DNA of 64,000 nucleotides from Caldilineaceae bacterium (lineage in GTDB: Bacteria > Chloroflexota > Anaerolineae > Caldilineales > Caldilineaceae). Numbering within the stretch: the stretch's first letter is position 1; each line of letters starts with the position of its first letter. The stretch is taken from positions 20,820-84,819 of the forward strand of contig JAJDXQ010000033.1 of the NCBI GenBank assembly GCA_022823185.1, read 5' to 3'. Shown here piece after piece: positions 20,174 through 29,872 of this stretch. The position numbers and the translations under genes are program-made. The notes beneath the pieces were generated by a model. The model was not told where the DNA came from, ran no database searches, and was given only the letters and a program-made list of their open reading frames with translations.

Positions 20174-20683
20174 CTAGATCGCTGCGTTCATCATCGTCTC
20201 CCAGCGGGAGGCGGCGGTTGGATTGCTCAAAAGAACGAGAGCGACATAGGTCGGTTCAAACGGACGCCGTATCAACTTCATGCCCGCTTCGCGGGGGCTC
20301 ATGCCCCCCTTTTTGCAGTTGCAGCGTTTGCAGGCTGTGGCCAGATTGGTCCAGCTATGATCGCCGCCGCGGCAGCGGGGGATCACGTGGTCTACGGTTA
20401 ACGCCTGCTTGCCGGGTGTTTCCCCACAGTACTGACAGGTGTAGGCGTCTCTGAGAATCACGGCGCTGCGCGTGGGAGGCACCGAGCGATGCGGCAATCG
20501 GACGTAGCGGGTGAGACGGATCACCAGCGGTTCGGGCAGGGCCTGGTTGGCGCTGTGCAGCAAACGTTCGGTTGCCTCAACCAGCTCTGCCTTTTCCCGT
20601 AGCAGCAGTACGATTGCGCGCCGCACAGAGACGAGGCTCAATGGTTCGAATGTTGCATTCAGTACCAGCACGGAACGGGACAT
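20174..20683 (-). CDS. HNH endonuclease
   Basis: This 169-residue protein is a member of the small HNH nuclease family common across bacteria. A zinc site is formed by CQYCG and [10 protein letters not shown]. The HNH core is [20 protein letters not shown]. The N-terminal [21 protein letters not shown] is the usual opening of this orthologous group, which lacks linked methyltransferases and may be a housekeeping gene. ATG at 20683. Neighbours give no further hint. Confidence 0.92.
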   Translation of the reverse strand: MSRSVLVLNATFEPLSLVSVRRAIVLLLREKAELVEATERLLHSANQALPEPLVIRLTRYVRLPHRSVPPTRSAVILRDAYTCQYCGETPGKQALTVDHVIPRCRGGDHSWTNLATACKRCNCKKGGMSPREAGMKLIRRPFEPTYVALVLLSNPTAASRWETMMNAAI

Positions 20684-20817
20684 GATATTGGCGCAGGTGT
20701 GTTGATGGTGTATTGGAAGCGTGGGAAATGGGCAGAGTCAGGCAAGCCCCCCGTGTTGCCCCGCGGTCGACTGTGCGCAGCTTCGTGAAGTCGGACGGGA
20801 ACCCCGCTGGGAGCGGA

Positions 20818-21201
20818 TTATGCCAAAGCCACGACGCGGGCCCTAATGATTACCTCCATGAGAAAGAAGCATACGATGGCAAACAGAACTGTTTTTACAT
20901 TTTCATCGCGCAGCCGGCTCAGGTAAAGATAGGCTGCGGGCAGTGTGATGACAGCGACGGTCGCGTAAAGAATATGCACGAATCCGCGTGACAGATTTGT
21001 GGACAGGCCCTGCCCGTAGAGTACCCACCCCAGCAGAAAGTTGGCGGCGATGAGCAACTCACCGATTACGGCAGCACCGTACCAGCTGCTGTCAAGCGGG
21101 CGGGAGCGAATGCGGAGCCAGATGGCCCATACGCCCAAGGCGATAAAGAAGAAGATGCCGGATTGGGCGAGGCCCCCGTGGATGTCGCTCAGAGTTTCCA
21201 C
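20818..21201 (-). CDS. Small four-helix membrane protein
   Basis: The open frame encodes about 127 residues from the GTG at 21201, or 162 residues from the ATG at 21306. The second choice overlaps the upstream gene by 20 bases and adds a cysteine-rich polar stretch, so the shorter form is preferred. Four hydrophobic segments are visible (FFFIALGVWAIWL, AAVIGELLIAANFLLGWVLY, HILYATVAVITLPAAYLYL, VLFAIVCFFLMEVII). Similar small membrane proteins occur in Chloroflexota with no known function. I do not recognise a family with certainty. Confidence 0.6.
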   Translation of the reverse strand: METLSDIHGGLAQSGIFFFIALGVWAIWLRIRSRPLDSSWYGAAVIGELLIAANFLLGWVLYGQGLSTNLSRGFVHILYATVAVITLPAAYLYLSRLRDENVKTVLFAIVCFFLMEVIIRARVVALA

Positions 21202-21286
21202 CGTAACAAAAAAGGTTGATGACCTTAGCGTTGCAGGAATCGACTTTTCGCTGTCACCCCGCCCGCCAGCGTGAACGCAACAGGAA

Positions 21287-22684
21287 TTACCGCTGCGGGT
21301 GGACACTCAGGTACTGGTGCAGGACAGACTCCACATGTCCGCCGATTTCGTACGATTCCCAGCCGGGGCTGGCGGCCAAGGCGAAAATGCAACCGCCGAG
21401 CACGTATGAATCCTGTTGCATCGCCTGATCGTACCAGACCAGCTGTTCCGCGTAGGCGCCGGGTCCCCAGGAACCGAAGCCGTGTTGCGCCCAATAGGTT
21501 TGAAAGTGCTGCCATCCTTTGGCGTCGGGCGGGCCTGGCCGGTTGGTTACCAGGCCGTCTACGCCCAGCTCGGTCATGACGAGGGGAATGGCGCGGCCGG
21601 CGGGCTTCAGGAGCTGATTGTAGACTTGGCGGTAACGCAGAGTCAACCAGCCGGTGTCATGGGGCGCGACGCCCGGGTAGCGTCCCTGCCCTTCACGAGT
21701 ACTGGCAAAATAGATGGTTGGGGCGGAGTATTCGTGCAGCCCCAGCCACCCGTCGTGGGCCTGGGCTTCGGCGATGGCGGGCAAAAAGTGCTCCCACATT
21801 TCGAGGGGGGGCTGCCCTGTGCCAAAGTTGCCGATCACGCTACGCAGACCGCCCTGGGCGAGGAGCCGGGTGCGTTCGGCTTCAAATTCGGCCAGGCGCT
21901 TGAACTCGTCCAGGTTTCCGGCCACCGGCTCGTTGTAGGCTTCCCAACCGTCGTAATGGAGGCGCCGTTCAGGATGATCGGCGATGGGCCAGAGACGGTT
22001 GACGAAGTCCTGCGCGGCCGCCTTCGGGTTGAGATTCTGCAACTGCAGCTGGGGCAGATCAATGCGGCCAATCAGCCTGGTTGTCGGAGCCGTCTCTTTG
22101 ATCTGACGGGCGAAACGGAAGTCCAGCTCCAGTGTTTTGACGACGGAGACGCCTCCGCTGCGCAGAAGGTTGAAGACGCTGGGATGGTTGCGGGTAATGA
22201 ACAGTCCCAGCTTGCTGGGCGGCCCCGGCGGAAAGGGAGTCACGGTCGGCGTCGGCGTGTAGGTCGGCGTCGGGGGGACGGTGGTATCGGTCGGGAAAGG
22301 TGTCGTCGTGGGGAAAGGTGTCTCGGTGGGAATGGGCGTGACCGTCGCTTTGGGCGGTGTTGGCGGGAAGGCGGGCGCGGCGGGGCGCAGCCCCCTCATT
22401 TCGACCCAGGGCAGATAGCCGTGATACGAGCCGGGGGTGGATGAAGGCGCGGGCAAGGAGGCTGCGTCGAGCGACGGCTCTCCGTTGCCGCAGGCGCCGA
22501 CAAGCATACCAAGCCCAGCGGCCGCGGCCGCCAGGAAACGGCGGCGAGACCAGACAGGCTGCCCTTTCCGAGGGCCAGCCTGTCTCTGCCGGGGCGGTTT
22601 GGACCCTGGAAATGGCTCGGTATTCGGCTCGGAATCTCTGTTTCCGTCCTTGCTTGAAGAGGTGGGAAGGTTCTCTCCTGTCAT
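21287..22684 (-). CDS. Tat-exported lipoprotein with glycoside-hydrolase-like domain
   Basis: The protein has about 465 residues from ATG 22684. A Tat signal with twin arginines in [12 protein letters not shown] is followed by a lipobox LVGAC (Cys65), predicting a surface lipoprotein. A Pro/Thr-rich linker (about 90-155, TPxPT repeats) leads to a TIM-barrel-like domain. The motifs GWEAYNEP and VMTELGVDG resemble the acid/base and nucleophile glutamates of clan A glycosidases such as GH5 and GH39. The substrate is unknown. The start is supported by a promoter whose -10 lies only six bases upstream, which suggests a leaderless mRNA. An upstream in-frame ATG at 22741 would overlap this promoter. 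Confidence 0.75.
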   Translation of the reverse strand: MTGENLPTSSSKDGNRDSEPNTEPFPGSKPPRQRQAGPRKGQPVWSRRRFLAAAAAGLGMLVGACGNGEPSLDAASLPAPSSTPGSYHGYLPWVEMRGLRPAAPAFPPTPPKATVTPIPTETPFPTTTPFPTDTTVPPTPTYTPTPTVTPFPPGPPSKLGLFITRNHPSVFNLLRSGGVSVVKTLELDFRFARQIKETAPTTRLIGRIDLPQLQLQNLNPKAAAQDFVNRLWPIADHPERRLHYDGWEAYNEPVAGNLDEFKRLAEFEAERTRLLAQGGLRSVIGNFGTGQPPLEMWEHFLPAIAEAQAHDGWLGLHEYSAPTIYFASTREGQGRYPGVAPHDTGWLTLRYRQVYNQLLKPAGRAIPLVMTELGVDGLVTNRPGPPDAKGWQHFQTYWAQHGFGSWGPGAYAEQLVWYDQAMQQDSYVLGGCIFALAASPGWESYEIGGHVESVLHQYLSVHPQR

Positions 22685-22690
22685 GCGATT

Positions 22691-22719
22691 ACTATAGCAC
22701 CGAGTCGGCAGCGGTTCAA
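22691..22719 (-). promoter_or_regulatory. Sigma-70-type promoter for a leaderless transcript
   Basis: On the minus strand, TTGAAC (22719-22714), a 17-base spacer and TATAGT (22696-22691) are followed after six bases by the ATG at 22684. This places the expected transcription start at or beside the start codon. Confidence 0.6.
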
Positions 22720-22791
22720 AGTATCGGGTACAGTTGTCCAAGCCGGACCATTCGCCGGAGCCCGCGTCCGGCCATCACTGGGCGAGACTGA

Positions 22792-23112
22792 TTAAAGTGG
22801 CAGCGGGATGAGAGTGAAGTCGACTTCGGCAGCGGCGACCTGAACGGACTTAGCCCGGTGCCAACCGGCGCCGTCCCGGCTAATATGGTCGAAGAGCGGA
22901 GCAGAGTCACTTACGCGCCAGGCTTTCTTGTCCTTTGCGGGCCAGATGCAGCCCAACTCCATATCGCCATGGAAGTGGGCTTTACTGGCATAGACCAAAC
23001 GAATCTCCCGGCGGCATTGTTGCGCGTGCAGCTCTTGAAATCGTTCCACAAAGGCAGCACGTTTCTGGGGGGCGGCCTTCTTGAGCGCCTTCTGGCACAT
23101 CTTCCAACGCAT
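22792..23112 (-). pseudogene. Decayed IS630-like transposase fragment
   Basis: The open frame of 106 codons resembles the middle of an IS630-family transposase. The segment VYASKAHFHGDMELGCIWPAK aligns by eye with the family pattern in which an Asp-Glu pair precedes AHFH and a GxxWxxKG run follows. Here the expected Asp-Glu reads Ser-Lys, so the catalytic aspartate is lost. Similar coding sequence extends upstream to about 23200 but is out of frame or lacks a start, and the C-terminal DDE glutamate region is missing. No terminal inverted repeats were found. It abuts the restriction-modification genes. Confidence 0.5.
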
Positions 23113-23258
23113 CTGCGCTGCCTGCGGAATCTGAGGAGTGAATTGCTTGGGGCCAGATTTTGGGGTAGCATTGTGGCGGAGAGGCGCCGAGCATTAAACG
23201 CGCGTGGATGCTTCTGCGCCTTTCAATGCCACTGAGGCAGTCTGGCAGATCCTGCGAA

Positions 23259-24209
23259 ATGACAGACACTTCTCTTTTTGCCGTCATCATAGCTGACTGG
23301 TGGGAATCCTTTCCACCACGATCAAGATCTCGGGGAAATATCGCGGGCGGACTCGTCATTCTTGAAAACCTGCGTGAAAATTTCGATTTGGACATTGAGG
23401 CGCATAAGGCTACCGGCAGCGATCAGTTAAGGAATGCAAGCCGCCAAAACGTCCAAAAAATACTGGCGCGCTTTGGCGAGGAAAGAACTCTGTTGCAAGA
23501 GGGAGGTCGAACAAATCGCGGCTTGATGAAGAATCTCCAGCCTCTGCTGCAATCGCTTGCGGACGCTGGTATGGATCAACTCTCCCGGGAATCCAGGGAG
23601 AGTGAAATAGGAAATATGCAAGCAGTTCTTGCCGACAAAGCGCGAGATATCTTCAACGCAGAAAAAATAACTTTCGACTTCAAGTTAGGCATGACATCAC
23701 GAGAGCTGGTTGGCGCGATTTTGGCGTCGGCTCGCAAACGACTGAGAACCGGCGAAGTCGCGGAATATCTGGTTGGAGCAAAGCTCTCCCTTCGCTTTCC
23801 TGCTTACGACATCAGGAATTCGGCAGCCAGCGCCGCTGACAGACAGACGGAAGAACAGGGAGATTTTCAGATCAACGATTGCGTTTTTCATGTGTCCGTG
23901 GCGCCCAATAGAGGTCACTATGACAAGTGTCAACGCAATCTGGCTGACGGACTCAGGGTCTTTCTGCTCGTGCCCGATGAGGTGTTGGTAGGCGCACGAC
24001 AAAACGCGCAACACGATACAAATGGCCGGGTTTCGGTGGAATCCATAGAGTCCTTTGTCTCCCAAAACATCGAGGAACTATCCGATTTTGCCGGAAAAAA
24101 GGTTGCTCACAACATACGGCGGTTATTGGAAAGATACAACCGAAGAGTCGCTGAAGTTGAGACCGATTTGTCACTACAGATCCGAATACCCGTGGCGCTG
24201 GAGAAGTAA
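23259..24209 (+). CDS. DUF4928 family protein, putative type II restriction endonuclease
   Basis: This 316-residue protein has the DUF4928 pattern, found next to C5 cytosine methyltransferases and thought to be the cognate endonuclease. Characteristic stretches are NIAGGLVILENLRENFDLDI, EGGRTNRGL, VAEYLVGAKLSLRFP, DFQINDCVFHVSVAPNRGHY and SVESIESFVSQNIEELSDF. A nuclease-type acid core may lie at GDFQINDCVFHVSV, but this is a guess. ATG 23259 is chosen by family alignment; no strong ribosome-binding site precedes it. The stop is followed at once by the methyltransferase start. Its base composition is visibly less GC-rich than most flanking genes, which points to transfer. Confidence 0.8.
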   Translation: MTDTSLFAVIIADWWESFPPRSRSRGNIAGGLVILENLRENFDLDIEAHKATGSDQLRNASRQNVQKILARFGEERTLLQEGGRTNRGLMKNLQPLLQSLADAGMDQLSRESRESEIGNMQAVLADKARDIFNAEKITFDFKLGMTSRELVGAILASARKRLRTGEVAEYLVGAKLSLRFPAYDIRNSAASAADRQTEEQGDFQINDCVFHVSVAPNRGHYDKCQRNLADGLRVFLLVPDEVLVGARQNAQHDTNGRVSVESIESFVSQNIEELSDFAGKKVAHNIRRLLERYNRRVAEVETDLSLQIRIPVALEK

Positions 24210-25439
24210 GTGAAAGACAAATCTTCCGAAATGTCATTAAGAACTTTGTCTAGCGGACCAACAGATCTGCCCCGGACTTTCGTTGAGTATTTCGCAGGTA
24301 TTGGTCTCTTTCGCATGGGGCTTGAAGCGGCAGGCTGGCAGGTCGTCTTTGCAAATGACTGGAGCGCCGAACGCGAGCAGATGTATAAGGGCTTTTTTGA
24401 CGAAAGTTACAAGGCGCGAGACATTTTTTCCTTGGCAGCCGAGGAAATTCCGCAAGCGACATTGGCGACATGTTCCTTCCCCTGTATCGATCTGTCGCTG
24501 GCCGGCAAGGGCGAAGGCATAAACGGAAAACATTCGGGCGCCTTCTGGGGATTCTATGAAATTCTGGAAAAACAAGGAGAGAAGGCTCCGCAGATTGTTC
24601 TGTTGGAAAATGTAACAGGGTGGTTGTATTCCAATGGAGGCCAGGACTTTTGCGCTACAGCGAAATCTCTTAATGAACTTGGCTATGCCTGCGATGTCTT
24701 TATGCTAAACGCTCGTTCTTTCGTTCCACAGAGCCGCCCCCGTCTCTTCATGGTAGGAGTGAAATCGGCTGGCGTGGTTGATGATTCACCCTACTTCACT
24801 TCCAGATCCAAGAGACTCATGCCTACTCGTCTAAAAATGCTGATGCTGGAAAGTGAAAACATTCAGTGGGCACGTTTGGATATTCCAGAACCACCACCCT
24901 ATAAGAATGAAGGGTTTACCGATTCCGTGGCCGAGAGACTCACGCAGGATGACCCGCGCTGGTGGCCAGAGCCAAAAGTAGAAAAACATCTGGCCATGAT
25001 GCCCTCGGCCCATCTGGAAATGGTGAAACTGTTGGCCTGTCGAAATGAGGAGAACTTCAGAACATTTTTCAGGCGCCGGCGCGCGGCAGGGCAGAGGGCG
25101 GAGGTTCGATCGGATGACATTGCCGGCTGCCTGCGCACAGCAGTAGGCGGGAGCGGCAAGCAATTCCTGGTCGCGGCGGGCAACGGAAAGATCCGCATGA
25201 GGACCCTCACAGCCCGGGAATACGCCCGTTTGCAGGGTGTGCCCGATTCCTTTCCGATTGTGGCAAAGACCGAGCGGCAATCTCTCAGCGCATTTGGCGA
25301 TGCTGTATGCGTCCCTGTGGTTACATGGATTGCGACGAACGTTCTGCAGCCCTTGACAGAGAGACTACAGGCAGGGTCGGAATTCGTACCCCGCGACGAA
25401 CAAGCTCCTCCGTGGCAGGTTATCTGGAAAAGCGCATAA
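24210..25439 (+). CDS. DNA (cytosine-5)-methyltransferase
   Basis: This 409-residue enzyme transfers methyl from S-adenosylmethionine to C5 of cytosine and would protect host DNA from the adjacent endonuclease. Motif I is FAGIGLFRMGLEAAG, motif IV with the catalytic cysteine is SFPCIDLS, motif VI is LLENVTG, motif VIII is QSRPRLF, motif IX is TAREYARLQGVPDSF and motif X is SAFGDAVCVPV. The target-recognition region lies at about 190-310, and the specificity is not readable. The start is GTG at 24210, directly after the endonuclease stop with GGAG at 24200; ATG 24231 is an alternative. Confidence 0.92.
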   Translation: MKDKSSEMSLRTLSSGPTDLPRTFVEYFAGIGLFRMGLEAAGWQVVFANDWSAEREQMYKGFFDESYKARDIFSLAAEEIPQATLATCSFPCIDLSLAGKGEGINGKHSGAFWGFYEILEKQGEKAPQIVLLENVTGWLYSNGGQDFCATAKSLNELGYACDVFMLNARSFVPQSRPRLFMVGVKSAGVVDDSPYFTSRSKRLMPTRLKMLMLESENIQWARLDIPEPPPYKNEGFTDSVAERLTQDDPRWWPEPKVEKHLAMMPSAHLEMVKLLACRNEENFRTFFRRRRAAGQRAEVRSDDIAGCLRTAVGGSGKQFLVAAGNGKIRMRTLTAREYARLQGVPDSFPIVAKTERQSLSAFGDAVCVPVVTWIATNVLQPLTERLQAGSEFVPRDEQAPPWQVIWKSA

Positions 25440-25532
25440 CAGCGCAAGAAGAATCTTGTTTCTGTTTAGACAGGCAAGCCGCTCTTTGCCAACTTCAGAA
25501 GGTCGGGTGGCTCATTTCCGGTAAGGGTGATA

Positions 25533-25943
25533 ATGGTCGACACAGTGACGCCACAGGTCCGCAGTCGCACAATGGCGCAAATAAAATCTAAAGGCATGAA
25601 GCCTGAAATGCAGGTCCGCCGGCTGCTTCACAGGTTGGGCTATCGCTATCGACTGCATCGGAAAGATCTGCCTGGGCGACCTGACCTGGTTTTCCCCGCG
25701 CGGCGCAAAGTCATCTTTGTGAACGGATGCTTTTGGCACCTGCATTCAGATTGTCCCAAGGTGCGAATCCCTGCCACGAACAGGCAGTACTGGCTGACAA
25801 AGCTGAAGCGCAACAAAGCCAGGGATGAACAAAATGTCGAATTGCTTGAGGCAAACGGTTGGGCCGTGACGACTGTGTGGGAGTGTCAATTACAGGACAT
25901 GGCGTCAACGGCTGAACGCCTGGTTGCATTTCTTGATTCGTGA
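25533..25943 (+). CDS. vsr: Very short patch repair endonuclease (Vsr)
   Basis: This 136-residue enzyme nicks DNA 5' of T:G mismatches that arise by deamination of 5-methylcytosine. It begins with the family VDTVTPQVRSRTMAQIKSKG. The catalytic aspartate lies in LPGRPDLVFP, the zinc-type region is VNGCFWHLHSDC, and the C-terminal KRNKARDEQN and WAVTTVWECQ segments are conserved. ATG 25533 has GGTAAGGG just upstream. Vsr genes accompany C5 methyltransferases, so it counteracts the mutagenic side effect of the neighbouring enzyme. A 93-base gap separates it from the methyltransferase gene. Confidence 0.93.
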   Translation: MVDTVTPQVRSRTMAQIKSKGMKPEMQVRRLLHRLGYRYRLHRKDLPGRPDLVFPARRKVIFVNGCFWHLHSDCPKVRIPATNRQYWLTKLKRNKARDEQNVELLEANGWAVTTVWECQLQDMASTAERLVAFLDS

Positions 25944-25977
25944 CTTTTTCAGGACCTGCATTTGGGGATCAGAGTAA

Positions 25978-27447
25978 CTACGTAGCCCTATTGGTGTTTC
26001 CTTCATCACTTTCCTCGCGGGAACTGACGACCAGGATGTAGCCCTCTCTCCCTTCCACCTTGACCTGATCGCCGACATCGGCCGGCGCGGCTTCATCGGA
26101 AGATGCGCCGCGCAGTTGCGCGTTCCACAGCTCGCCCGCGAGGAGGACCTTGCCGCGGCCGTTTTCTGCAAAAGGCACGCGCACGGTCGCCAGCGAGCCA
26201 ATCACGCCTTCGCTGCCGGTGGCGGTTCCCCTTCGCTGGGCCTCCACCACCTTGCCGCCTACAAAGAGGGCGAAGGCGCCCATGGCGATGCCAAGCGAGA
26301 TGATCGTCGCCCAGGGCACAGCCAGGCCCGGCGCATCGAAAAGCAGGACGCTGCCAAAGATGAATGCGACGGTGCCGCCCAATGCGAGCGCGCCAAACGC
26401 CGGAGTGAACGCCTCGGCCACCAACAGAATCAACGCCAGACCGATCAGGGCCAGGCCGGTGAAATTCGCTTCCAGCTGGCCCAGTGAGTACAGCCCCAGC
26501 AGAAGGCTGATCAGACCGATCATGCCGGGAATGAATGTGCCCGGATTGTAGATCTCGGCGATCAGTCCAATCGAGCCGAGTGTCAGCAGAATCGTGGCCA
26601 CGGTGGGGTTGCTGATGAAGTTCAGAAACTCTTGCAGGGGCGACAGCGGGCGCTGTACAATCCGGGCTCCCTCAGTGCGCAGCGTGCGCTCTTCGCCCTG
26701 AATCGTAATCACGAACCCGTCCATCTGATCGAGCAGGTCCGGCACGTCGGACGCGATGAAGTCGATCACGCCCAACTCGAGCGCGCGCGAGTCCGTGGCT
26801 GCGGCCGCCTCCTGCACAGCCGCGACAGCCCACTCCACCGCCTCTTCGCCGCGCCGCGAGGCCAGGTTTTCAATGTCGGCGCTGAGGATATTGACGACCT
26901 TCGCCTCCATCGTGTCGCCAATGTCCTCGCCCTGGCCGCCGACGGGGCTGGCCGCGCCGATACTGCTGCCGGGCGCCATCGCGGCTACGTGGCCGGCCAG
27001 CGTGATAAAGGTGCCCGCGCTGCCGGCCTGCGCCGCAGCGGGCGCGACATAGACAACCACCGGCACAGGCGAGGCCAACATATCCTGGACAATCTGCTTG
27101 GTGACATCGACGCTGCCGCCGGGCGTGTCCAGGCGCAGGATCACTGCCTCGGCCCCCTCCGCCTGCGCTTCTTCGATCGCTCCGCTGAGATATTGGCGCA
27201 GCACCGGCGTTACTGCCCCGCGAAACGTGAGCGTCAGGACAAAGGACGACTCTGTCTGCGAAGTGCTCCCCTGCTCCCGGCCGGCCGCAGTTGCGCCGCG
27301 CGCGCCGGCCGGGCTGGCCGCCTGCACACCGTCTATCACGGTCAGGAGCATGCCCAACAGCAGACAGGAGAGATAAAAGGTGCGGTAAAGAGAAATCAGC
27401 AGGGCTGGGCCTCTCCGTTTCGTGTTTTTCCTTCCGTGTTTAACCAT
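25978..27447 (-). CDS. NfeD family membrane-bound serine protease (ClpP class)
   Basis: This 489-residue protein has a signal or anchor segment (about 20-45), a ClpP/SppA-like protease domain (about 70-260), four or five membrane helices (about 290-400) and a C-terminal OB-fold NfeD domain. The protease domain shows RLDTPGGSVDVTKQIVQDM, the probable catalytic serine in AQAGSAGTFI, and GSSIGAASPV. NfeD proteins usually pair with flotillin-like SPFH proteins in membrane quality control; no such partner is nearby. ATG 27447 with GGAAG upstream is preferred to the in-frame TTG at 27465. Confidence 0.9.
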   Translation of the reverse strand: MVKHGRKNTKRRGPALLISLYRTFYLSCLLLGMLLTVIDGVQAASPAGARGATAAGREQGSTSQTESSFVLTLTFRGAVTPVLRQYLSGAIEEAQAEGAEAVILRLDTPGGSVDVTKQIVQDMLASPVPVVVYVAPAAAQAGSAGTFITLAGHVAAMAPGSSIGAASPVGGQGEDIGDTMEAKVVNILSADIENLASRRGEEAVEWAVAAVQEAAAATDSRALELGVIDFIASDVPDLLDQMDGFVITIQGEERTLRTEGARIVQRPLSPLQEFLNFISNPTVATILLTLGSIGLIAEIYNPGTFIPGMIGLISLLLGLYSLGQLEANFTGLALIGLALILLVAEAFTPAFGALALGGTVAFIFGSVLLFDAPGLAVPWATIISLGIAMGAFALFVGGKVVEAQRRGTATGSEGVIGSLATVRVPFAENGRGKVLLAGELWNAQLRGASSDEAAPADVGDQVKVEGREGYILVVSSREESDEGNTNRAT

Positions 27448-27495
27448 CTGTCGTCTTCCTATCAACCGCCGGTGACCTGATGCCCCGGCGACCGG

Positions 27496-29433
27496 TCACG
27501 GGCTGCCGCTGTGCAGTCTGTCCACCGCGTCCAACATCTCCACGACCGACTGGCGTCCGGCATCGCTGACCGCGCCCAACATATGCGTCAACTCGTCGAC
27601 ACGCGCCGGCCCTTCGACCGGCTGTACGTCGGCGCCGGTGCGCAGCTCGCCGTCAGTTTCAAAAGTCTGTTTGCGTACGGTCAGGTGGAGGTCGGCAAAC
27701 GCGGCCAGCTGGGGCAGATGGGTGATGCACAGCACCTGATGGCGCAGCGGACGACCATCGGCGCCGGCGGCCTCGTCATCAGAGGCGGCGGCAGCGGGCG
27801 GCTGCTGGCCGGTCAGATTCCAAAGTTTCTGGCCGACCACACCGCCGACGCGGCCGCCGATGCCCTGGTCGATCTCATCGAAAATCAGAATCGGCGTCTG
27901 GTCGGCCTGTGTAAGCGCCCCCTTCAGCGCAAGCATCAGGCGTGCGGTCTCGCCGCCGGAGGCCACCCTGGCCATCGGTTTGGCCGGCTCACCCGGGTTG
28001 GCGCTGATCAGGAATTCAACCCGATCAACACCGTTGCCGTCGAAGGCAACGCGCCGGCCGTCAGGCAGATAGGCGCCATCCTCCTGCTCCGCCATCTCCA
28101 CCGCGACGGCGAAACGCGCGTGGCGCATATGCAACTGCGCCAATTCCGTCTCCACCTGCCGGGCCATCCGCTCGCCGGCTGTTGCCCGCGCCTGGCTCAG
28201 CTCTACGCCCAGGGCGCCGATCTCGCGCAGAAGCTTCTCTTCCTCTTCCTCCAACGCGGTCGTCTGCGCCTCCCAGTTGCTCAGCTCGTCCAGCTCTGCC
28301 TGCGCCGCGGCAGCGAAGGCCAGGATCTCATAGGTCGTGTCGCCGTACTTGCGCTTGAGATTGCTGATCACCGCCAGCCGCTCTTCGACTTCGGCCAGTC
28401 GGTCGGGATTGAACTCCAGCCCGTCGGCATAGCCCTGCAGATCCCGGGCCAGATCGGACAGCTCCTCCAGCAGTCCCTGGCCGGTCGCGGCCGCGGCCGC
28501 CATGCCATCGTCGATGCGGGCAAGCCGTTCGACGCGGCCGACGGCGTCGGCGAAGCCGTCGATGACCCCTGGCATCCCGCCTTCGCCCTCATTCAGAAGC
28601 GTTGCCGCGGCGTTCGCCAACTGCAAGAGCGTTTCGGCATTGCCCAGCCGTTTGCGCTCCACCTCCAGTTCATTCTCTTCACCGGCCTCAAGGTCCGCCT
28701 CTGTAATCTCCCCTACCTGAAAGCTGAGCAGGTCGAGCCGCTGCGCGATGGCGCGCGCATCGCTGCGCAGCCGCGCCAACTCTCTGCGCGTCTGCTGGAT
28801 CTGCCGCGTCTTTTCGGCCGCCTGGCCGCGCAGGGGCAGCAGGCCGCCGTACCGGTCCAGCAGGTCCACGTGTGTGCGGGGACGCAGCAGATTCAGGTGC
28901 TCGCCCTGCCCATGAATGTCGACGAGCTGGGCGGCCACTTCACTCAGAAGCTGCCGCGAGACGGTGCGCCCATTGATGCGGCAGAAGTTTCGCCCGCCGC
29001 GGCGCACCTCCCGGCTGAGGATCAGCCTCTCCGGCGCATCCGGGTCGTCCAACCCTTCAGCTTCGATCAGACAGCGGATGTCGTCCGGGCCGGGGGCGCC
29101 GACCGGTTTGCCCGCCGGCATCGCGGCGTCCAGCTGGAAGACTGCTTCGATCTGCGCGCGGTCGGCGCCGGCCCGTACCATGTCGGCCGTTGCCCTGTCG
29201 CCCAGCAGGAGCCCAATCGCGTCGATAATGATCGACTTGCCGGCGCCGGTTTCGCCGGTCAGAATATTGAGCCCGCTGTGAAAACGAAGATGCAGCCGGT
29301 CGATGATCGCGAAGTCGCGGATCTGAAGCTCGGTCAGTGTCGCGGACGGGTCGGCCCGTCCAGCGACCTCGGTCAGGAGAGATGGTTGCGTCTGCCCCTC
29401 TTCAACAGAGGCGCGACGCGTTTGCGCAGTCAT
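27496..29433 (-). CDS. recN: DNA repair protein RecN
   Basis: This 645-residue SMC-like ATPase acts in double-strand break repair. It opens with LTELQIRDFAIIDRLHLRFHSGLNILTGETGAGKS (Walker A GETGAGKS). The ABC signature region is VASGGETARLMLALK, and Walker B is ILIFDEIDQGIGG. Between them lies a coiled-coil region (about 170-400). A short insertion rich in Ala and Asp near residue 555 is unusual but non-catalytic. An N-terminal extension of about 30 residues precedes the conserved core. It stands 49 bases downstream of the nfeD start on the same strand. Confidence 0.95.
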   Translation of the reverse strand: MTAQTRRASVEEGQTQPSLLTEVAGRADPSATLTELQIRDFAIIDRLHLRFHSGLNILTGETGAGKSIIIDAIGLLLGDRATADMVRAGADRAQIEAVFQLDAAMPAGKPVGAPGPDDIRCLIEAEGLDDPDAPERLILSREVRRGGRNFCRINGRTVSRQLLSEVAAQLVDIHGQGEHLNLLRPRTHVDLLDRYGGLLPLRGQAAEKTRQIQQTRRELARLRSDARAIAQRLDLLSFQVGEITEADLEAGEENELEVERKRLGNAETLLQLANAAATLLNEGEGGMPGVIDGFADAVGRVERLARIDDGMAAAAATGQGLLEELSDLARDLQGYADGLEFNPDRLAEVEERLAVISNLKRKYGDTTYEILAFAAAAQAELDELSNWEAQTTALEEEEEKLLREIGALGVELSQARATAGERMARQVETELAQLHMRHARFAVAVEMAEQEDGAYLPDGRRVAFDGNGVDRVEFLISANPGEPAKPMARVASGGETARLMLALKGALTQADQTPILIFDEIDQGIGGRVGGVVGQKLWNLTGQQPPAAAASDDEAAGADGRPLRHQVLCITHLPQLAAFADLHLTVRKQTFETDGELRTGADVQPVEGPARVDELTHMLGAVSDAGRQSVVEMLDAVDRLHSGSP

Positions 29434-29774
29434 GGAATCTAAGGTGCGTCCTTGTCGTAACGGTCCTGAAGCTCTCTGGCTTTCATTCTAGCACATTTGG
29501 ACGGGCGCATGGAAGGGGAACTGCAGTGATCAGTGGCTAGTGATCAGTGGTCAGTGGGGGGTGTCCTCCCGCACAATGGAAGCCGCTTGAGGCTGACCGT
29601 CCCAAAGCAAGGAGAGGGTGGAGAGAAGTGAGGAGAGAGAAAGACAGGTAAACGCGAGGAGCGGGGCAGATTGTGGTAAGGACCGGGCTATTGCTGGGAA
29701 ATTCGACTGAATCCTGGTACCCGTTTCTCCTGGCAACGCCAAATCTGGTCCGCATCCCTCTGCACGATTCATAT
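29434..29774. repeat. Spacer with AGTGATCAGTGG repeats
   Basis: No gene is evident. At 29525-29536 and 29540-29551 the sequence AGTGATCAGTGG is repeated with a GCT spacer, and GTCAGTGGGGG follows. A related motif appears near 5528, within the hairpin at 38902, and near 57020. Confidence 0.5.
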
Positions 29775-29802
29775 TTGTCGCATGGGGGAATCGTGATATA
29801 AT
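29775..29802 (+). promoter_or_regulatory. Sigma-70-type promoter for tatA
   Basis: TTGTCG (29775-29780), a 16-base spacer and perfect TATAAT (29797-29802) precede the tatA start by 70 bases. Confidence 0.65.
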
Positions 29803-29872
29803 GCAGCGATTGAAGGCCTTTGATCAATATCGCCAATGCGCTCCGCATACTGTGAGCTAAGGAGCTTAGCAA

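Noticed and set aside
21202..21306. Upstream ATG for the four-helix membrane protein
   Set aside because: It adds a polar, cysteine-bearing segment and overlaps the neighbouring gene.
27511..29442. Forward frame opposite recN
   Set aside because: recN carries all conserved SMC-type motifs; the other strand is a shadow.
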